Source of the DNA: CBDDBX01 sp965225955
GTDB taxonomy: Bacteria > Acidobacteriota > Aminicenantia > UBA2199
Direction: 5' to 3'
Assembly: GCA_965225955.1 (NCBI GenBank)
Contig: CBDDBX010000027.1
Coordinates: 24,636 to 88,635 of the forward strand
Length of the DNA: 64,000 nucleotides
Of the stretch, positions 42,139 through 52,313 are shown piece by piece. Below the pieces are notes generated by a model. That model saw nothing but the letters and a program-made list of their open reading frames with translations. It was not told the DNA's origin and ran no database searches. Made by a program: the position numbers and the translations under genes. Position 1 is the stretch's first letter. Each line of letters opens with the position of its first letter.

Positions 42139-44022
42139 CTACCAGTTCCACACCTGAACCCCTATGTAACCATTAATGAGAAGATAAACAGCTACAGTAA
42201 GATGAACAAGAGATGCTGCTGCAGAGTGGCTGTAGAGTAAAACAGATATTTCAGCTTTTCTGTTTCTGAAAATATAGAGGGCAGACCATACTGATAGAAT
42301 TCCAAAAAGAAGAGAGAGCAGCATAAACATGATAGATCCAGTATTAACTGTTCCCATTAATCTCAGAAAACCGTAATGAGTATCTGCCATCATAACAGCA
42401 GGCGAAAGAGCAAATATACAGAGACTGGTGAGAAAAGGAAGTATGTTGATAAGAAGAGCTTTTTTATCTCTTCTGGAAGGGAAAAGAAAAATAATGCCTC
42501 TTATCAGAGCTGTAACAGGAGTTGTAATAAGAACCAGAAACCATAAAACAAGAACAGATAGTTGAAAAAACACTATAAAGCGGGATGTTTTTCTCAGCAC
42601 AATCTCTCCGGCGTGTATTACTTCTCCTTCAATCGGGTCATTTGCCAGAGCCATTCCGACTCTTCCGGTTTTAACAGATATGAAACGGTTGTTCTGAGTA
42701 GCTTTAAACTCTTTGGGACGTTTATTAAAGATATCGGTTTTAACAATTTTATCTTCTTTATGGAACAGCTTTACCAGTCTCTTCAGTTTTGTAAAAGGAG
42801 CAAAGAATCTGAATTTCGGATTAACCGGCATGTAGTACCCGGTAAGATCTCTATCTGAAATAACTGCAGGTTCTGTCTCAACTGGAGGTACTGTAAGATT
42901 GCTGGTCTGAAACCCTTTAATGAGATTTACTATTCTGGTCAGAGCCTCCTGGTTATTTGTATTAATCATCACCGCATAACCGGTATTCATGCCGGGGAGA
43001 TATGCAAAATCTGCATCTCCTCCGGGTACACTGCCTCCATGAGAACGATAGATAAACTGTTTATAGGGAGCAGCGTGGTTTGCAAGTCCATACAGAAACA
43101 TTCCTGATGACGAAACTGGCAGGGTTTCTGATCTTTCCATGCGGTCAAAAGAGTCTGGTTTAAGTATTTGATTGTCCTGAATCGTTCCCCGGTTAATAAA
43201 CAGTCTTATCATTTTTAGCATATCTTCTGGAGAAGCATTAAGTGAACCAGAGGGCCTCATGAGCATATGGAAATACTCCGTTTTGTGGTTGTTATCATAT
43301 AGATGAGCTCTGTGTTTTTTGTAATAAGGGGAGTTGAAGAAGGTCATATACTCAGAGTTCATAGGTTTAAAGAAGTATTCAGCTATATAATTTTCAAAAC
43401 TCCTGCCACTTAGTTTTTCTACAATATATGCTGCTACAGCGGGGCCGGAGTTACTGTAAAGATGTCGCGTCCCCGGAACCCATTGGGAGGTTCTGGAATC
43501 AGGGTACATATTAAGAGCATCTTTAAGTTTCAGAGGCGTTGGGTCGTTACTTGCAAATTCTGCAAATTTCCAGTAACACCAGCCGGTTGTATGTTCAAGG
43601 AGTTGTTCAACAGTAACAGGATTGCTGTCTGACCAGGGATTATAGAATTTAATTTCCGGAACTAAATCCCTGACTCTGTCTTTAAGAGTAAGTTTCTCTT
43701 CCTCTTTCAGTTTTAATATTGCCAGAGCGACATACATCTTGGATATAGAACCTAATCTGAACATGGTTTTTCCGGTTGTTCTTATGCGATTGTCAAAATC
43801 AGAATACCCAAAAGCTTCCATCCACTCACTACCATCAGGGTTTATGGTTGCTATACCTGCGGCTTTAATTCCAGCCTCTTTCAGAACGGCTTTGATGGAT
43901 GCTTTAAGTTCTTCATGTGTCTTCGGTGGTTCTGAATATCTTTTATGGAGGTCCTGAGCTTTAACAGGATTTGTAATTAATAGAATAATAAGGATAAGTT
44001 TTGTACATAAACTGAATTGCAT
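42139..44022 (-). CDS. Serine beta-lactamase-like hydrolase with C-terminal membrane domain
   Basis: This 627-residue protein has a signal peptide (through about residue 22), a class C beta-lactamase/DD-peptidase-like domain with the catalytic SISK motif (Ser92, Lys95), YSN in HLYSNSGPA and the HGG motif in SHGGSVPGG, then a C-terminal part with about four membrane helices (from about residue 480). Such esterase/peptidase-like proteins of the beta-lactamase superfamily act on the periplasmic face; resistance to beta-lactams cannot be inferred. It has a GAGGTG ribosome binding site 5 nt from the ATG. Confidence 0.88.
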   Translation of the reverse strand: MQFSLCTKLILIILLITNPVKAQDLHKRYSEPPKTHEELKASIKAVLKEAGIKAAGIATINPDGSEWMEAFGYSDFDNRIRTTGKTMFRLGSISKMYVALAILKLKEEEKLTLKDRVRDLVPEIKFYNPWSDSNPVTVEQLLEHTTGWCYWKFAEFASNDPTPLKLKDALNMYPDSRTSQWVPGTRHLYSNSGPAVAAYIVEKLSGRSFENYIAEYFFKPMNSEYMTFFNSPYYKKHRAHLYDNNHKTEYFHMLMRPSGSLNASPEDMLKMIRLFINRGTIQDNQILKPDSFDRMERSETLPVSSSGMFLYGLANHAAPYKQFIYRSHGGSVPGGDADFAYLPGMNTGYAVMINTNNQEALTRIVNLIKGFQTSNLTVPPVETEPAVISDRDLTGYYMPVNPKFRFFAPFTKLKRLVKLFHKEDKIVKTDIFNKRPKEFKATQNNRFISVKTGRVGMALANDPIEGEVIHAGEIVLRKTSRFIVFFQLSVLVLWFLVLITTPVTALIRGIIFLFPSRRDKKALLINILPFLTSLCIFALSPAVMMADTHYGFLRLMGTVNTGSIMFMLLSLLFGILSVWSALYIFRNRKAEISVLLYSHSAAASLVHLTVAVYLLINGYIGVQVWNW

Positions 44023-44171
44023 TTTTTCACCTCAGATATTAAGAACGGTAGTCAAAGGAATCTGTTCCTGAAATTATCCACAAAATGAAGACTATTCTGA
44101 ATCGATAATGCATAAATACTCAGATGCAGTTTCTGTAGATGATATCTGAAGGGAACAGAGGAACTGCCAGT

Positions 44172-44573
44172 TTATTTTATTCCTGCTTTTTTCATAGCTT
44201 CAGCATAGTCCTGATCAGACATTAATATGTGATTTATTACCCAGTCCATCAGAAATATCATTATATCTTTGAGGCTAAGCTGATTTCCCGCAATTCGCTG
44301 TTCTTCAAAATCTTTTACTACTCTTATAAATTCCTGATGCTGCTTCTTGTGGGAAGGAAGATCTTTGTATCCTGCCAGATTCATATATCTCTCTTCCAGG
44401 GAAAAATGTTCTTCAGTATATTTAAAAAGTTCCTGAATTATTTCGCCGATTTCTTCCTTCTTTCTGTTTGCTTTTATGAGATCACTGCATCTGCCTATCA
44501 GATCTATCAGGTGTGCATGCTGTTTATCAAGAGTTTCAACCCCAACACTATGTTTTATATCCAGATTTTCCAT
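44172..44573 (-). CDS. Bacteriohemerythrin
   Basis: This 133-residue protein has the full diiron ligand set of hemerythrin: His19 (DKQH), His56, Glu60, His75, His79, His115 and Asp120, with spacing matching the Methylococcus protein within a few residues. Bacteriohemerythrins bind oxygen for storage, delivery or sensing. It lies downstream of an MCP gene on the same strand, separated by a terminator, and has its own GAGGAG ribosome binding site. A shared role in oxygen taxis is possible but not shown. Confidence 0.93.
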   Translation of the reverse strand: MENLDIKHSVGVETLDKQHAHLIDLIGRCSDLIKANRKKEEIGEIIQELFKYTEEHFSLEERYMNLAGYKDLPSHKKQHQEFIRVVKDFEEQRIAGNQLSLKDIMIFLMDWVINHILMSDQDYAEAMKKAGIK

Positions 44574-44680
44574 TAGAACTCCTCAATATATTTTAATCTG
44601 ATTCCCGTTTTAAACTTATAAAAAAAGTTAATAGGGCAATTATTATATGAGGACTATTAAGAATTATTAATTGGAGAGAA

Positions 44681-44700
44681 GGGCAGGGAGAACCCTGCCC
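44681..44700 (-). terminator. Hairpin terminator between the MCP and hemerythrin genes
   Basis: A perfect 8-bp GC-rich stem (GGGCAGGG 44681-44688, CCCTGCCC 44693-44700) with a 4-nt loop lies 13 nt after the MCP stop codon. Confidence 0.7.
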
Positions 44701-44712
44701 GGAGTTTTTATG

Positions 44713-46707
44713 TCAATCTGTTTTAAACTGGTTAACGATTTCTTTCAGCTGCTCAGCTTCATTGGCAAGGCTTTCGGTGTTTTCTGCAACATTGGTAACA
44801 GCTTTTGAAGTCTCTTCAAGGCCTGCAGCTATATTCTGAACATCATTGTTTATACTCTCAATCTTGCTGTTCTCATCTTCAATTGAGCCGGTTATAAGCT
44901 GTGACGATTCTTTAATTTCAATACTGTGAGTAACTATCTCTTCAAGAATAACCATAGACTCTTTATTCTTTTCAGAACCACTGTCTATTGCGGAAGCTAC
45001 GTTATCCATTGAAGTTTTGGCTTTAATGGATTCACTCTGGAGAGTGCTGATAATATGTTCGATTTCGCTTGTAGCATTTCCTGTTCTTTCAGCAAGCTTT
45101 CTTACCTCATCAGCAACAACCGCAAACCCCCGGCCGGCTTCACCGGCTCTTGCAGCTTCAATAGCAGCATTAAGAGCAAGAAGATTGGTCTGATCAGAAA
45201 CATCTGTAATTACTTCAACAATTTTACCGATCTTTTCTGAAGATATTGTCAAATTCTCTATAATAGTTCTTAGTTCAGATGAGTGGTCTGAAATAGATTT
45301 AAAAATCTTATCAGATTCTTTTATAATAACCTCTTCTTTTACTGTTATCTGATGGGATTTTTCCATCTGGTCATAAGAGTGGTGGGCAGCATCAGATATT
45401 TTTACAGATGTTTCTGAAAGTTCATTAAGAGTCTCTGTAAGATTCTGGCACAACCGGTTCTGTTCATTAACGGTAAGAGAGAGCTCCTCAGTTGTTGATG
45501 AGATGTCAATTGAGTGGGATGTTACATCTGATGTTTTCAATTTAGTAACAGCTACAAGTTTATCAATCCTTTCTACAAATGTGTTGAACCACTGGGATAA
45601 TTCCCCAAGTTCGTCGTTGGAATCAACTTTAATTCTTACAGTCAGATCAGAATCACCTGTAGCTATATCTTTAACAGTGTCTACAAGAGAGTTTATAGGT
45701 TTTGTAATAGATGCAGCCAGCAGTGATAACATCAGCACAAGAAGGCCTGATACAATTAATATAGTAAGAAGAAGGGTATTTGAGAGATCATTGACCGGAG
45801 CATTAATTTCACTGTCATCAACACTTAATACCAGATATCCGTTGAAGTTTTTAATATAGACGTAGAAGAAGTAGTAGAGTGAACCGTTATACTCATATTT
45901 TGTTACACCACTCTCTCCGTTTTTACTCTCTGTAATGAACTCCTTTATCGCCTGAAACTCTTCCTGTTCCTTTTTATTGAGATTTTTGTCTGAAGCTTTG
46001 TTCAGAAGAATCAGTTTACTGTTTTTATGGTAGATTATCTTAAGAGGAGAGCCGGTTTTATCTTCTCCAACCATGAAGATGTTGCCTGTTTTAAAAATGT
46101 TTACTTTATCAAAGAAGGCTGTAATGGTGGAAGGATTAAAATCGAAGCCACTTACACCAACCAGATTGCTGTTGAAGTATACCGGTGCTCTGTAGTTTAT
46201 AAGAAGCTCTCCGGTTTCAGCTGCATAATCCACATCCCAGCAGGGTTTACCGTGAGATTTTGTTCTGGTGTACCAGTCTCTTGTATTAAGTCTGTAGTTG
46301 GCCTGGAATTTTCTTTTGGTATTATCGTAATACATCTGACTCTTCTCTGACGCCAGAAAAGCAGTATTTATATCTCCGTTATTTCTTACTATACGGTTGA
46401 GCTGTTCAAAAACCTTTGCTGTTTCAGGCTCTTCATGATCAAGAACTCTCAGTTCATTGGTACTAAGCCATGATTCAGTCTGACGGTTTTTGGAAAATGT
46501 ATCGATTGCTTTTGCATGGATATTCAGAAAGCCGTTAAAGTCGCTTGAGATTTTTTTTACAGCTTCAATAGCTCTACCATGGGTCTGATCAATTAAGATG
46601 TTCTGAAAGTAGATTTTGAACATCATAAGGAGAGCGATAAACATAACTAAACATACACTAAGGGTCGAAAATAGAAGTTTCTTTTTGATATTAAAGTTTT
46701 TAAGCAT
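44713..46707 (-). CDS. Methyl-accepting chemotaxis protein with Cache sensor
   Basis: This 664-residue receptor has two membrane helices (about 12-32 and 312-336), a periplasmic double-Cache-like sensor between them ([27 protein letters not shown]), a HAMP domain, and a cytoplasmic signalling domain with the conserved hairpin tip [19 protein letters not shown] and [13 protein letters not shown]. It signals to CheA/CheY; cheY and cheZ are 17 kb away in this window. No CheB/R-binding pentapeptide is seen at the C-terminus. The ligand is probably a small organic molecule. Confidence 0.95.
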   Translation of the reverse strand: MLKNFNIKKKLLFSTLSVCLVMFIALLMMFKIYFQNILIDQTHGRAIEAVKKISSDFNGFLNIHAKAIDTFSKNRQTESWLSTNELRVLDHEEPETAKVFEQLNRIVRNNGDINTAFLASEKSQMYYDNTKRKFQANYRLNTRDWYTRTKSHGKPCWDVDYAAETGELLINYRAPVYFNSNLVGVSGFDFNPSTITAFFDKVNIFKTGNIFMVGEDKTGSPLKIIYHKNSKLILLNKASDKNLNKKEQEEFQAIKEFITESKNGESGVTKYEYNGSLYYFFYVYIKNFNGYLVLSVDDSEINAPVNDLSNTLLLTILIVSGLLVLMLSLLAASITKPINSLVDTVKDIATGDSDLTVRIKVDSNDELGELSQWFNTFVERIDKLVAVTKLKTSDVTSHSIDISSTTEELSLTVNEQNRLCQNLTETLNELSETSVKISDAAHHSYDQMEKSHQITVKEEVIIKESDKIFKSISDHSSELRTIIENLTISSEKIGKIVEVITDVSDQTNLLALNAAIEAARAGEAGRGFAVVADEVRKLAERTGNATSEIEHIISTLQSESIKAKTSMDNVASAIDSGSEKNKESMVILEEIVTHSIEIKESSQLITGSIEDENSKIESINNDVQNIAAGLEETSKAVTNVAENTESLANEAEQLKEIVNQFKTD

Positions 46708-47325
46708 ACACCTGACCTTTCTTAACAGATTTTTAACAATATTTCATATTAGCATATAGGAAAAAAAATTTGCAACCGATAAAAAAATGTAAGAATAATA
46801 AGGCTATGAGAGGGTTTAGGTGGAGTATGATATATCAGGTCTGTTTCTTTGTAATGTTACAAATAGTTACGCTTATTACCTGAGAAAAGTAGGTAACCAG
46901 CTCAACTGGTCAGAGGAAATTACCTGATTAATTTTAAATAAACTTTTTATACAAATTTTAGTGTAAAAAATTGATGCCGGATATTTTTTATTCTACTTTT
47001 CCTGAAAATTCTGATCAGATTAGAATATTTTCTGAATTTTCATTGCTTAATTGAATTTATAAGTTTTTTTTATTAACAGAATGGTATGAACTCATGCTCA
47101 TAATCTATGTTACAGGTTGTTTTTGGTTTTTCAGGGGAGTAGTATTGAATAGTACAATTGCAGATTAAGAGTGAAGAAAGATTGGGTTCTTTTCGTCACA
47201 AATCAATGCTTTTTATGCCATAATTCATTGATGGAGTCTGCTGTAAAAAGATTTGCCCGCAGTGTTTACTTTTTTATAAGTATAAACAGAAGGAGAAACT
47301 CACCCCCGGAGTTCCATAACCATTA
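46708..47325. other. Gene-free stretch between MCP and a chimeric hydrolase gene
   Basis: No credible coding region or known RNA was found in this 618-nt stretch. It contains an inverted pair AGGTAACCAG...CTGG...TTACCT at about 46890-46930 and A/T-rich sequence. It may hold the MCP promoter near its left end. Confidence 0.5.
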
Positions 47326-47405
47326 AGAGATACCTCTCAACCCACTCCAATTAAGAGTAAGAATAACAAGCCGGTAATTTCAAAAAAATAAAGGAGGGTA
47401 TCTCT
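47326..47405 (+). promoter_or_regulatory. Possible stem hiding the ribosome binding site of the gene at 47406
   Basis: AGAGATACCTC (47326-47336) can pair with GAGGGTATCTCT (47394-47405), giving about 11-12 bp with one bulge. The right arm contains most of the AAAGGAGGG ribosome binding site and runs to the ATG, so the fold would block translation until opened. Confidence 0.45.
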
Positions 47406-47918
47406 ATGCTTTTTATTACTAACAGGTCTCCAAAAGGGTCATCACGATCTAAAAATGGAAGATCTTTTAAATTTGATCTAAATGAAAATGAACCCAGAAG
47501 TCAGGTTTACTGCTGCAGAAGAAATGGTTCTGGCGATTATACTGAAATAGGGGCAAAGGGTTTACTTGATGATCTCAGGAAGAATAAGTACAAACAAATT
47601 CTTCTGTATGTGCATGGTTATTCGAATCTGCCAGAGCCTGATATTTTTCCAAGAGCTATAAAACTGCAGAAGTTCTTTGACCAGAAATCACCAGATAATG
47701 TAGCTGTTGTTGTGTTGAAAGGACATAACAGAAATGAGAACAAAGTTAAAGGTGCTTTGTTGTTTTATGACGGTAATGTGTATAAAGCAAGATTAATTAG
47801 AGGTTCTTATCTTATTAGGAATGGATATTTTTATAATGTTATTGAATCAATTAGCAATGGAGCTGTATTAAAACTAAATGATAATTCATTGTGGTCAGTG
47901 CCTGATTATGATCAGTAG
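47406..47918 (+). CDS. Chimeric protein: truncated DUF900-type alpha/beta hydrolase start fused to a short unknown C-terminus
   Basis: The first 105-110 residues of this 170-residue product (MLFITNRSPKG, LNENEPRSQVYCCRR, LLYVHGYSNLPEPDIFPRA) match the start of DUF900-like esterases, including the first strand and the oxyanion HG. Where those proteins continue to the catalytic Ser, this one switches to GHNRNENKVKGALLFYDG and a distinct tail (YFYNVIESISNGAVLKLNDNSLWSV) that looks like a small beta domain. Catalytic Ser, Asp and His are therefore missing. The tail region is richer in A/T than the front. It is either a recombinant fusion or a decayed gene. The ribosome binding site is very strong. 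Confidence 0.5.
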   Translation: MLFITNRSPKGSSRSKNGRSFKFDLNENEPRSQVYCCRRNGSGDYTEIGAKGLLDDLRKNKYKQILLYVHGYSNLPEPDIFPRAIKLQKFFDQKSPDNVAVVVLKGHNRNENKVKGALLFYDGNVYKARLIRGSYLIRNGYFYNVIESISNGAVLKLNDNSLWSVPDYDQ

Positions 47919-48117
47919 GATACTAATTATTGGTTACCACCATACCCTGTAATCATTTCTTATGACCGACTGTTTATGATAAATGTAAAAAAAGGAAAGC
48001 AGATATGGGTTAATAAAATTAGGTGATTTTATTAAAATTTACTAATCTTATTTGCTTGATAACGCCTTAATAATACTAAAAGATAAAAAAAGTAACAAAT
48101 TGAGGTAGTTTGGTTGA

Positions 48118-48165
48118 GGGCGGATACAATACTTTCCCTATGATAGGGCAAAGTAAGATCCGCCC
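48118..48165. repeat. Palindromic (REP-like) element 1
   Basis: GGGCGGAT (48118-48125) and ATCCGCCC (48158-48165) pair, and the stem continues inward through ACTTTCCCTAT/ATAGGGCAAAGT with few mismatches to a 1-nt turn. It is followed by CTAC. It is probably a REP or MITE-type intergenic palindrome. The flanking stretch 47919-48117 contains no gene. Confidence 0.65.
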
Positions 48166-48257
48166 CTACGGGTGATTTGAGTATTAATATGTGCGTTTAG
48201 GTTTTACAAGTATGTTGGGGGAGTGAGCGGATGGTGGGTTGGTTTGGCCTGTTAAAC

Positions 48258-48301
48258 GGGAGCATACTCCGTTATGGTAAAACCATAACTCCGATGCTCC
48301 C
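48258..48301. repeat. Palindromic (REP-like) element 2
   Basis: GGGAGCAT (48258-48265) and ATGCTCCC (48294-48301) pair, with inner CGTTATGGT/ACCATAACT. Like element 1 it is followed by CTAC. The shared GGG-x-GAT/CAT...CCC-CTAC layout suggests one family. Confidence 0.65.
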
Positions 48302-48304
48302 CTA

Positions 48305-48438
48305 CAAATCGTGTCTCTTATCATAATATCGGTGTTGTTTTTTGTGCTGTTATTCGCAAGCTCACTACTCCTGCGGAGACCCCTGCAAATCGTGTTTCTT
48401 ATCATGATGTTGGTGTTATTATTTGTACTGTTATTCGC
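48305..48438 (+). repeat. Imperfect direct repeat, 2 x 53 bp
   Basis: Copies at 48305-48357 and 48386-48438 are 46/53 identical and separated by 28 nt. Copy 1 abuts REP-like element 2. Both end in TGTTATTCGC. A minus-strand reading frame here is a by-product of the repeat. From 48439 to 48687 I see nothing beyond the leader of the next gene. Confidence 0.65.
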
Positions 48439-48687
48439 GTGAATTGTTGTTTTCATTGGCGTGTTTTGGCGGTTAATTTTGCTGGGATTTAATAATTCAA
48501 ATTCTGTTTGGAAAGTTCTGTGGGTTTGCAGGGATATTAATCCTTCGTTCCTGTTTTGGTGTCTATTTGTGTTTATTCGTGGTTCCAGTTCTTTGGGAAT
48601 TGCATTTTTTGTGAAATATCTGATATGATGTATCAGGGATGAGTTAATTATGAATAAAACACCCCTTATAAAACCCAGGAGATTACT

Positions 48688-50784
48688 ATGAAAGGAAAAT
48701 GTATTGTATTCGCTCTCTTACTTATTTTTTCTATAAGCTATTTAGATTCAAAATCCCCTTATGATTTTTTCCCTAAAAAAGATTTAATGAAAGTTGGTGC
48801 TTTCTACTATCCTGAACAGTGGCCTGAACATCAGTGGGAGAGGGATCTGAACAATATGGCAAAATTTGGTTTCGACTTTACCCATTTTGCAGAGTTCTCC
48901 TGGACCTTTCTGGAACCTGAAGAGGGAAAATTTGATTTTGCCTGGCTTGACAGAGCTATATCTCTTGCGGATAAAGCTGGTCTGAAAGTAATACTTTGTA
49001 CACCTTCACTATGTCCTCCGGCCTGGATGGGGGATAAATATCCTGAAATCTATCTTGTTGGAGCTGATGGGAGACGAAAAGTTCACGGAATCCGCGCTCA
49101 TGCATCTATAACAAACGAAGTATACAGAAAGTATGTCAGAAGAATTACAGAACTACTGGGTAAAAGATATGGTAATGATTCCCGGGTAATGGGCTGGCAG
49201 CTTGATAATGAACCTCTTGCTGTTCCTGACTATAGTCCGTCAGCACGTAAAGCCTTCAAAGTATGGCTTAAAAAGAAATATGGTACTATTGAGAAACTGA
49301 ACGAAGCCTGGAACGGAAGTTTCTGGAGTACCAGGTATAACAATTTTGAACAGGTTCTCATTCCTAACAGCAATTTAAATAATGAAGATAAACTAAGCCC
49401 TCATGCACTGCTCGATTTTAAGCGGTTTACAGCAGATGCTACTGCGGACTTCCTTGATGAACAGGCCGCAATAATAAGAAAGTACAGAAAAAAGTCCCAG
49501 TGGATAACTACAAACTATGTAAATGCCACAATGGACTCTGATCCCAGACGTACAAAACTACTTGATTTTAACTGCTTCACTCTCTACCTCGTTAAAGGAG
49601 ATAACCATTTAGGTGGTCTTAATTTCAGAACAGGAAATCCTTACAGACTTTATGAAGCATGTGACTATTTTGGTTCAAAAAACGGACTCACAGGAATAAT
49701 GGAACTACAGCCGGGACAGGTAAACTGGGCATCAGTAAGTCCTATGATTCAGCCTGGAACAATTCACATGTGGATACTTCAGTCTTTAGGTAATAACTGC
49801 TCCTTTGTCTGTACATACAGATACAGATCCCCAATCCGTCACAGTGAGATGTATCATGATGGAATAGTAGTTACAGATGGTGTTACATTGAGTCAGGGAG
49901 GCAAGGAGTTTGTACAGGCTATTAAAGATATAAAGAAGCTCAGAAAAGTTGCGAAAACCGGAGCAGAATTACCTGAAAAACTTAAAAGAATAAATACAGC
50001 CTTTTTATGGTCTCATGATGTAATGTGGGATCTGGATATTCAGACTCAGACCTACTTATGGAATACATGGAATAACAGAAACAGATTCAGCTCCATTATT
50101 AAATCAACCGGAGCACCTATGGATTTTATCTCTGAAGAAGATGATTTTTCAGAGTACCCCTTTATGATTGCTCCTGCATATCAGCTGATTGATAAAAATC
50201 TGGTGAAAAAGTGGGATAAGTATGTCAGGAATGGAGGACATCTTATTCTGACATGCAGAACCGGACAGAAGAATAAGATGGGGCATTTTTTCGAGGGAGA
50301 CATTGCTGCCCCTATAAGTTCACTAATAGGAGCAAAGCACGAGTTCCAGGATATGCTGCTTAAGGATATTGCCGGTGTAGTAGTGTCCGGGGACAGAAAT
50401 TACAGGTGGAACTGCTGGGGAGAAGTTCTGACACCTCATAAAGGTACTGAAATACTTGCTTCTTATGGGGATCAGTTCTATAAAGGTAAGGCTGCTGTAA
50501 TCAGAAAGAAGCATGGTAAAGGAACAGTTACCTACGTAGGTGTGTCTACAAAAGATGGAGAACTTGAACGCAATATTGTGAGAGGAGTCTATGAAAACGC
50601 AGGAGTTGAAATTAAAAACTTACCGAAAGGTGTTTATGTAGATTGGAGAGATGGCTTCTATGTAGGAGTTAACTATTCAGGAAATAAAACAAAGTTACCC
50701 TTACCGGAAAAAGCAGAAATCCTGATAGGAAAAAATCCTCTTGAGCCTGCGAGTGTACTTATTTGGAAAGAAGGAAAGAATTAG
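48688..50784 (+). CDS. Secreted GH42 beta-galactosidase
   Basis: This 698-residue enzyme has a signal peptide (about 1-20) and a GH42 (beta/alpha)8 barrel: GAFYYPEQWPEHQWERDL, FAEFSWTFLEP, the acid/base Glu175 in GWQLDNEP, and the nucleophile Glu339 in IMELQPGQVNW, then a glutamine-amidotransferase-like trimerisation domain and a small beta domain. It releases terminal beta-galactose from oligo- or polysaccharides. Export is notable, since most GH42 enzymes are cytoplasmic. No other sugar-degradation gene is adjacent. The ribosome binding site is AGGAG. Confidence 0.93.
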   Translation: MKGKCIVFALLLIFSISYLDSKSPYDFFPKKDLMKVGAFYYPEQWPEHQWERDLNNMAKFGFDFTHFAEFSWTFLEPEEGKFDFAWLDRAISLADKAGLKVILCTPSLCPPAWMGDKYPEIYLVGADGRRKVHGIRAHASITNEVYRKYVRRITELLGKRYGNDSRVMGWQLDNEPLAVPDYSPSARKAFKVWLKKKYGTIEKLNEAWNGSFWSTRYNNFEQVLIPNSNLNNEDKLSPHALLDFKRFTADATADFLDEQAAIIRKYRKKSQWITTNYVNATMDSDPRRTKLLDFNCFTLYLVKGDNHLGGLNFRTGNPYRLYEACDYFGSKNGLTGIMELQPGQVNWASVSPMIQPGTIHMWILQSLGNNCSFVCTYRYRSPIRHSEMYHDGIVVTDGVTLSQGGKEFVQAIKDIKKLRKVAKTGAELPEKLKRINTAFLWSHDVMWDLDIQTQTYLWNTWNNRNRFSSIIKSTGAPMDFISEEDDFSEYPFMIAPAYQLIDKNLVKKWDKYVRNGGHLILTCRTGQKNKMGHFFEGDIAAPISSLIGAKHEFQDMLLKDIAGVVVSGDRNYRWNCWGEVLTPHKGTEILASYGDQFYKGKAAVIRKKHGKGTVTYVGVSTKDGELERNIVRGVYENAGVEIKNLPKGVYVDWRDGFYVGVNYSGNKTKLPLPEKAEILIGKNPLEPASVLIWKEGKN

Positions 50785-50875
50785 AGCAGATTGAGTTTAT
50801 CCGGTACTTTTTGATTGTTTGGAACCTTTTGTCTATAATAGAGAGGGTTTTTTATAGTAAGTGCCGGAGAATCTT

Positions 50876-52262
50876 ATGAAAAGAATTATACGTGTCTTTT
50901 ATATATGTCTACTGATCCTTATCTTCACATATATCGGAATAAATTCGTTTGACGAAGATCTAAAACCGGATAATTTTACATTAAAGGATCTGCCTCCTGC
51001 CTCTTTTGAGAAGAGTAACGGTTTCTATCAGGTTTTCTGGCTGATGCTGAAGGAGGGAGAAGATCCTACTTCAGATAAAAATGTAGAGATAGTTAAGAAA
51101 CTTTTCAGCCCTGTAGAGAGAGATCGGAAATTTATTGATAATTTTGATACATCTCTTGTTAAAGGAGACTACTCGAAGCTGCAGAAATTCATTGGAAAAA
51201 TAAAAAAAACCCGATACTACAGAACATAACTGGCTTGAGAAGCTGAAACCACAGAAAGATAAGATCTATAGAGCTATTGAAGCATTTAGCTTATATGGCG
51301 AGCGTTATGAAAAGGCTATGAGATCTGAATTCTGCTCCGATTTTATATATCCTGCAGTTAAATCTCCAATAGTAAATATTCTCACTATTCTGAATTATTG
51401 CAAATTATCTGCATTCAGATGTGTACTTGAAGCTGAAGAGACTCCTGAAAAGAGTATTGGAGATCTAGTGAGGTTAATAGATTTTCATAAAAAGCTTAAT
51501 AGAAGTTCCAGCACCCTGATAAGCGCATTAATCAACAAAGCTGTAGTAAGATTCAGTCTTCACGCTTTAATGGAGATAATGAATCAGAAGAGTTTTCCCG
51601 ATCACCTCTACTCAGTAATACTGGATGGACTTAAACCAATTGAACATAGGGATTACAGTTCAAAAACAGCTTTTATTTCAGAGTGTCTTGTTGGGTGTGA
51701 GGCAGTAGATGAGGCACTAACAGAATTTATGGGAGAAGATACTCCATGGTATATTGAGATAATGCCTGCAACTCTTCTGGTACAGAAAAACAGAACAAAA
51801 AACGGGTTTAACAGATTATATAAAGAGCTTCTTAAATATGACAGACAGCCTCCATGGAAATGGGAAAGTGGTTTCATGGAAATTGAGAGAAGACTTCTGG
51901 AAAGAGGCCGTTTCTGGTGGGTTAGAAATGCGGGTGGTGAACTTATGTATCAATTAATGGTTCCCAACATAATGATGGTTATATTTAAGGATCAGTGGAT
52001 GAAAGCCAGATACGATATGACCCGTATCGCAGCTGAATTTCATCAGAAATTTAAAGCCGGGGATAATCCAGAAAAAGTTCTTGAAAGCCTGAATACCTGG
52101 AAAACTGTTGACAGCTGTTCGGGAAAATCTTACAGATGGGATAAGAAAAAGAGCCTTATTTATGGTATAGGAATAGACAGAATCGATAATAAGGGTAAAG
52201 AGCGCATCGATGGTGTAGAAGGTGCAGACTACTCTCTATACATCAATTTAGACAGAAAATAA
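50876..52262 (+). pseudogene. Membrane-anchored protein of unknown function, frameshifted at an A8 run
   Basis: The frame starting at 50876 (ATG, GGAG 7 nt upstream) encodes an N-terminal membrane helix (IIRVFYICLLILIFTYIGI) and runs to a stop at 51227-51229. A second open frame continues without a gap: reading through the A8 run at 51202-51209 as A7 gives ...KIKKPDTTEHNWLEKL... straight into the 51318 frame, ending at 52262. The joined product is about 460 residues. The C-terminus (SGKSYRWDKKKSLIYGIGIDRIDNKG split motif) resembles uncharacterised planctomycete-type proteins ending in DPFSG...YSVGxDGxDDGG. It may be a real frameshift, a slippage site or a sequencing error. Confidence 0.7.
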
Positions 52263-52313
52263 GACCTTAAAGAATACTTTATGCTGACAAACAGGATTTC
52301 AGCGAAAAAATAA

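Noticed and set aside
42139..44022. Antibiotic-resistance beta-lactamase
   Set aside because: The SxxK domain belongs to the broad beta-lactamase/esterase superfamily and is fused to membrane helices; resistance is not supported.
46880..46935. c-di-GMP riboswitch upstream of accessory gene
   Set aside because: An AGGTAA/TTACCT pairing is present, but the conserved core of GEMM riboswitches is not.
48184..48456. Minus-strand open frame of 90 codons
   Set aside because: It lies over the REP-like palindrome and the 2 x 53-bp repeat, and its product is only the repeat read as protein; no ribosome binding site.
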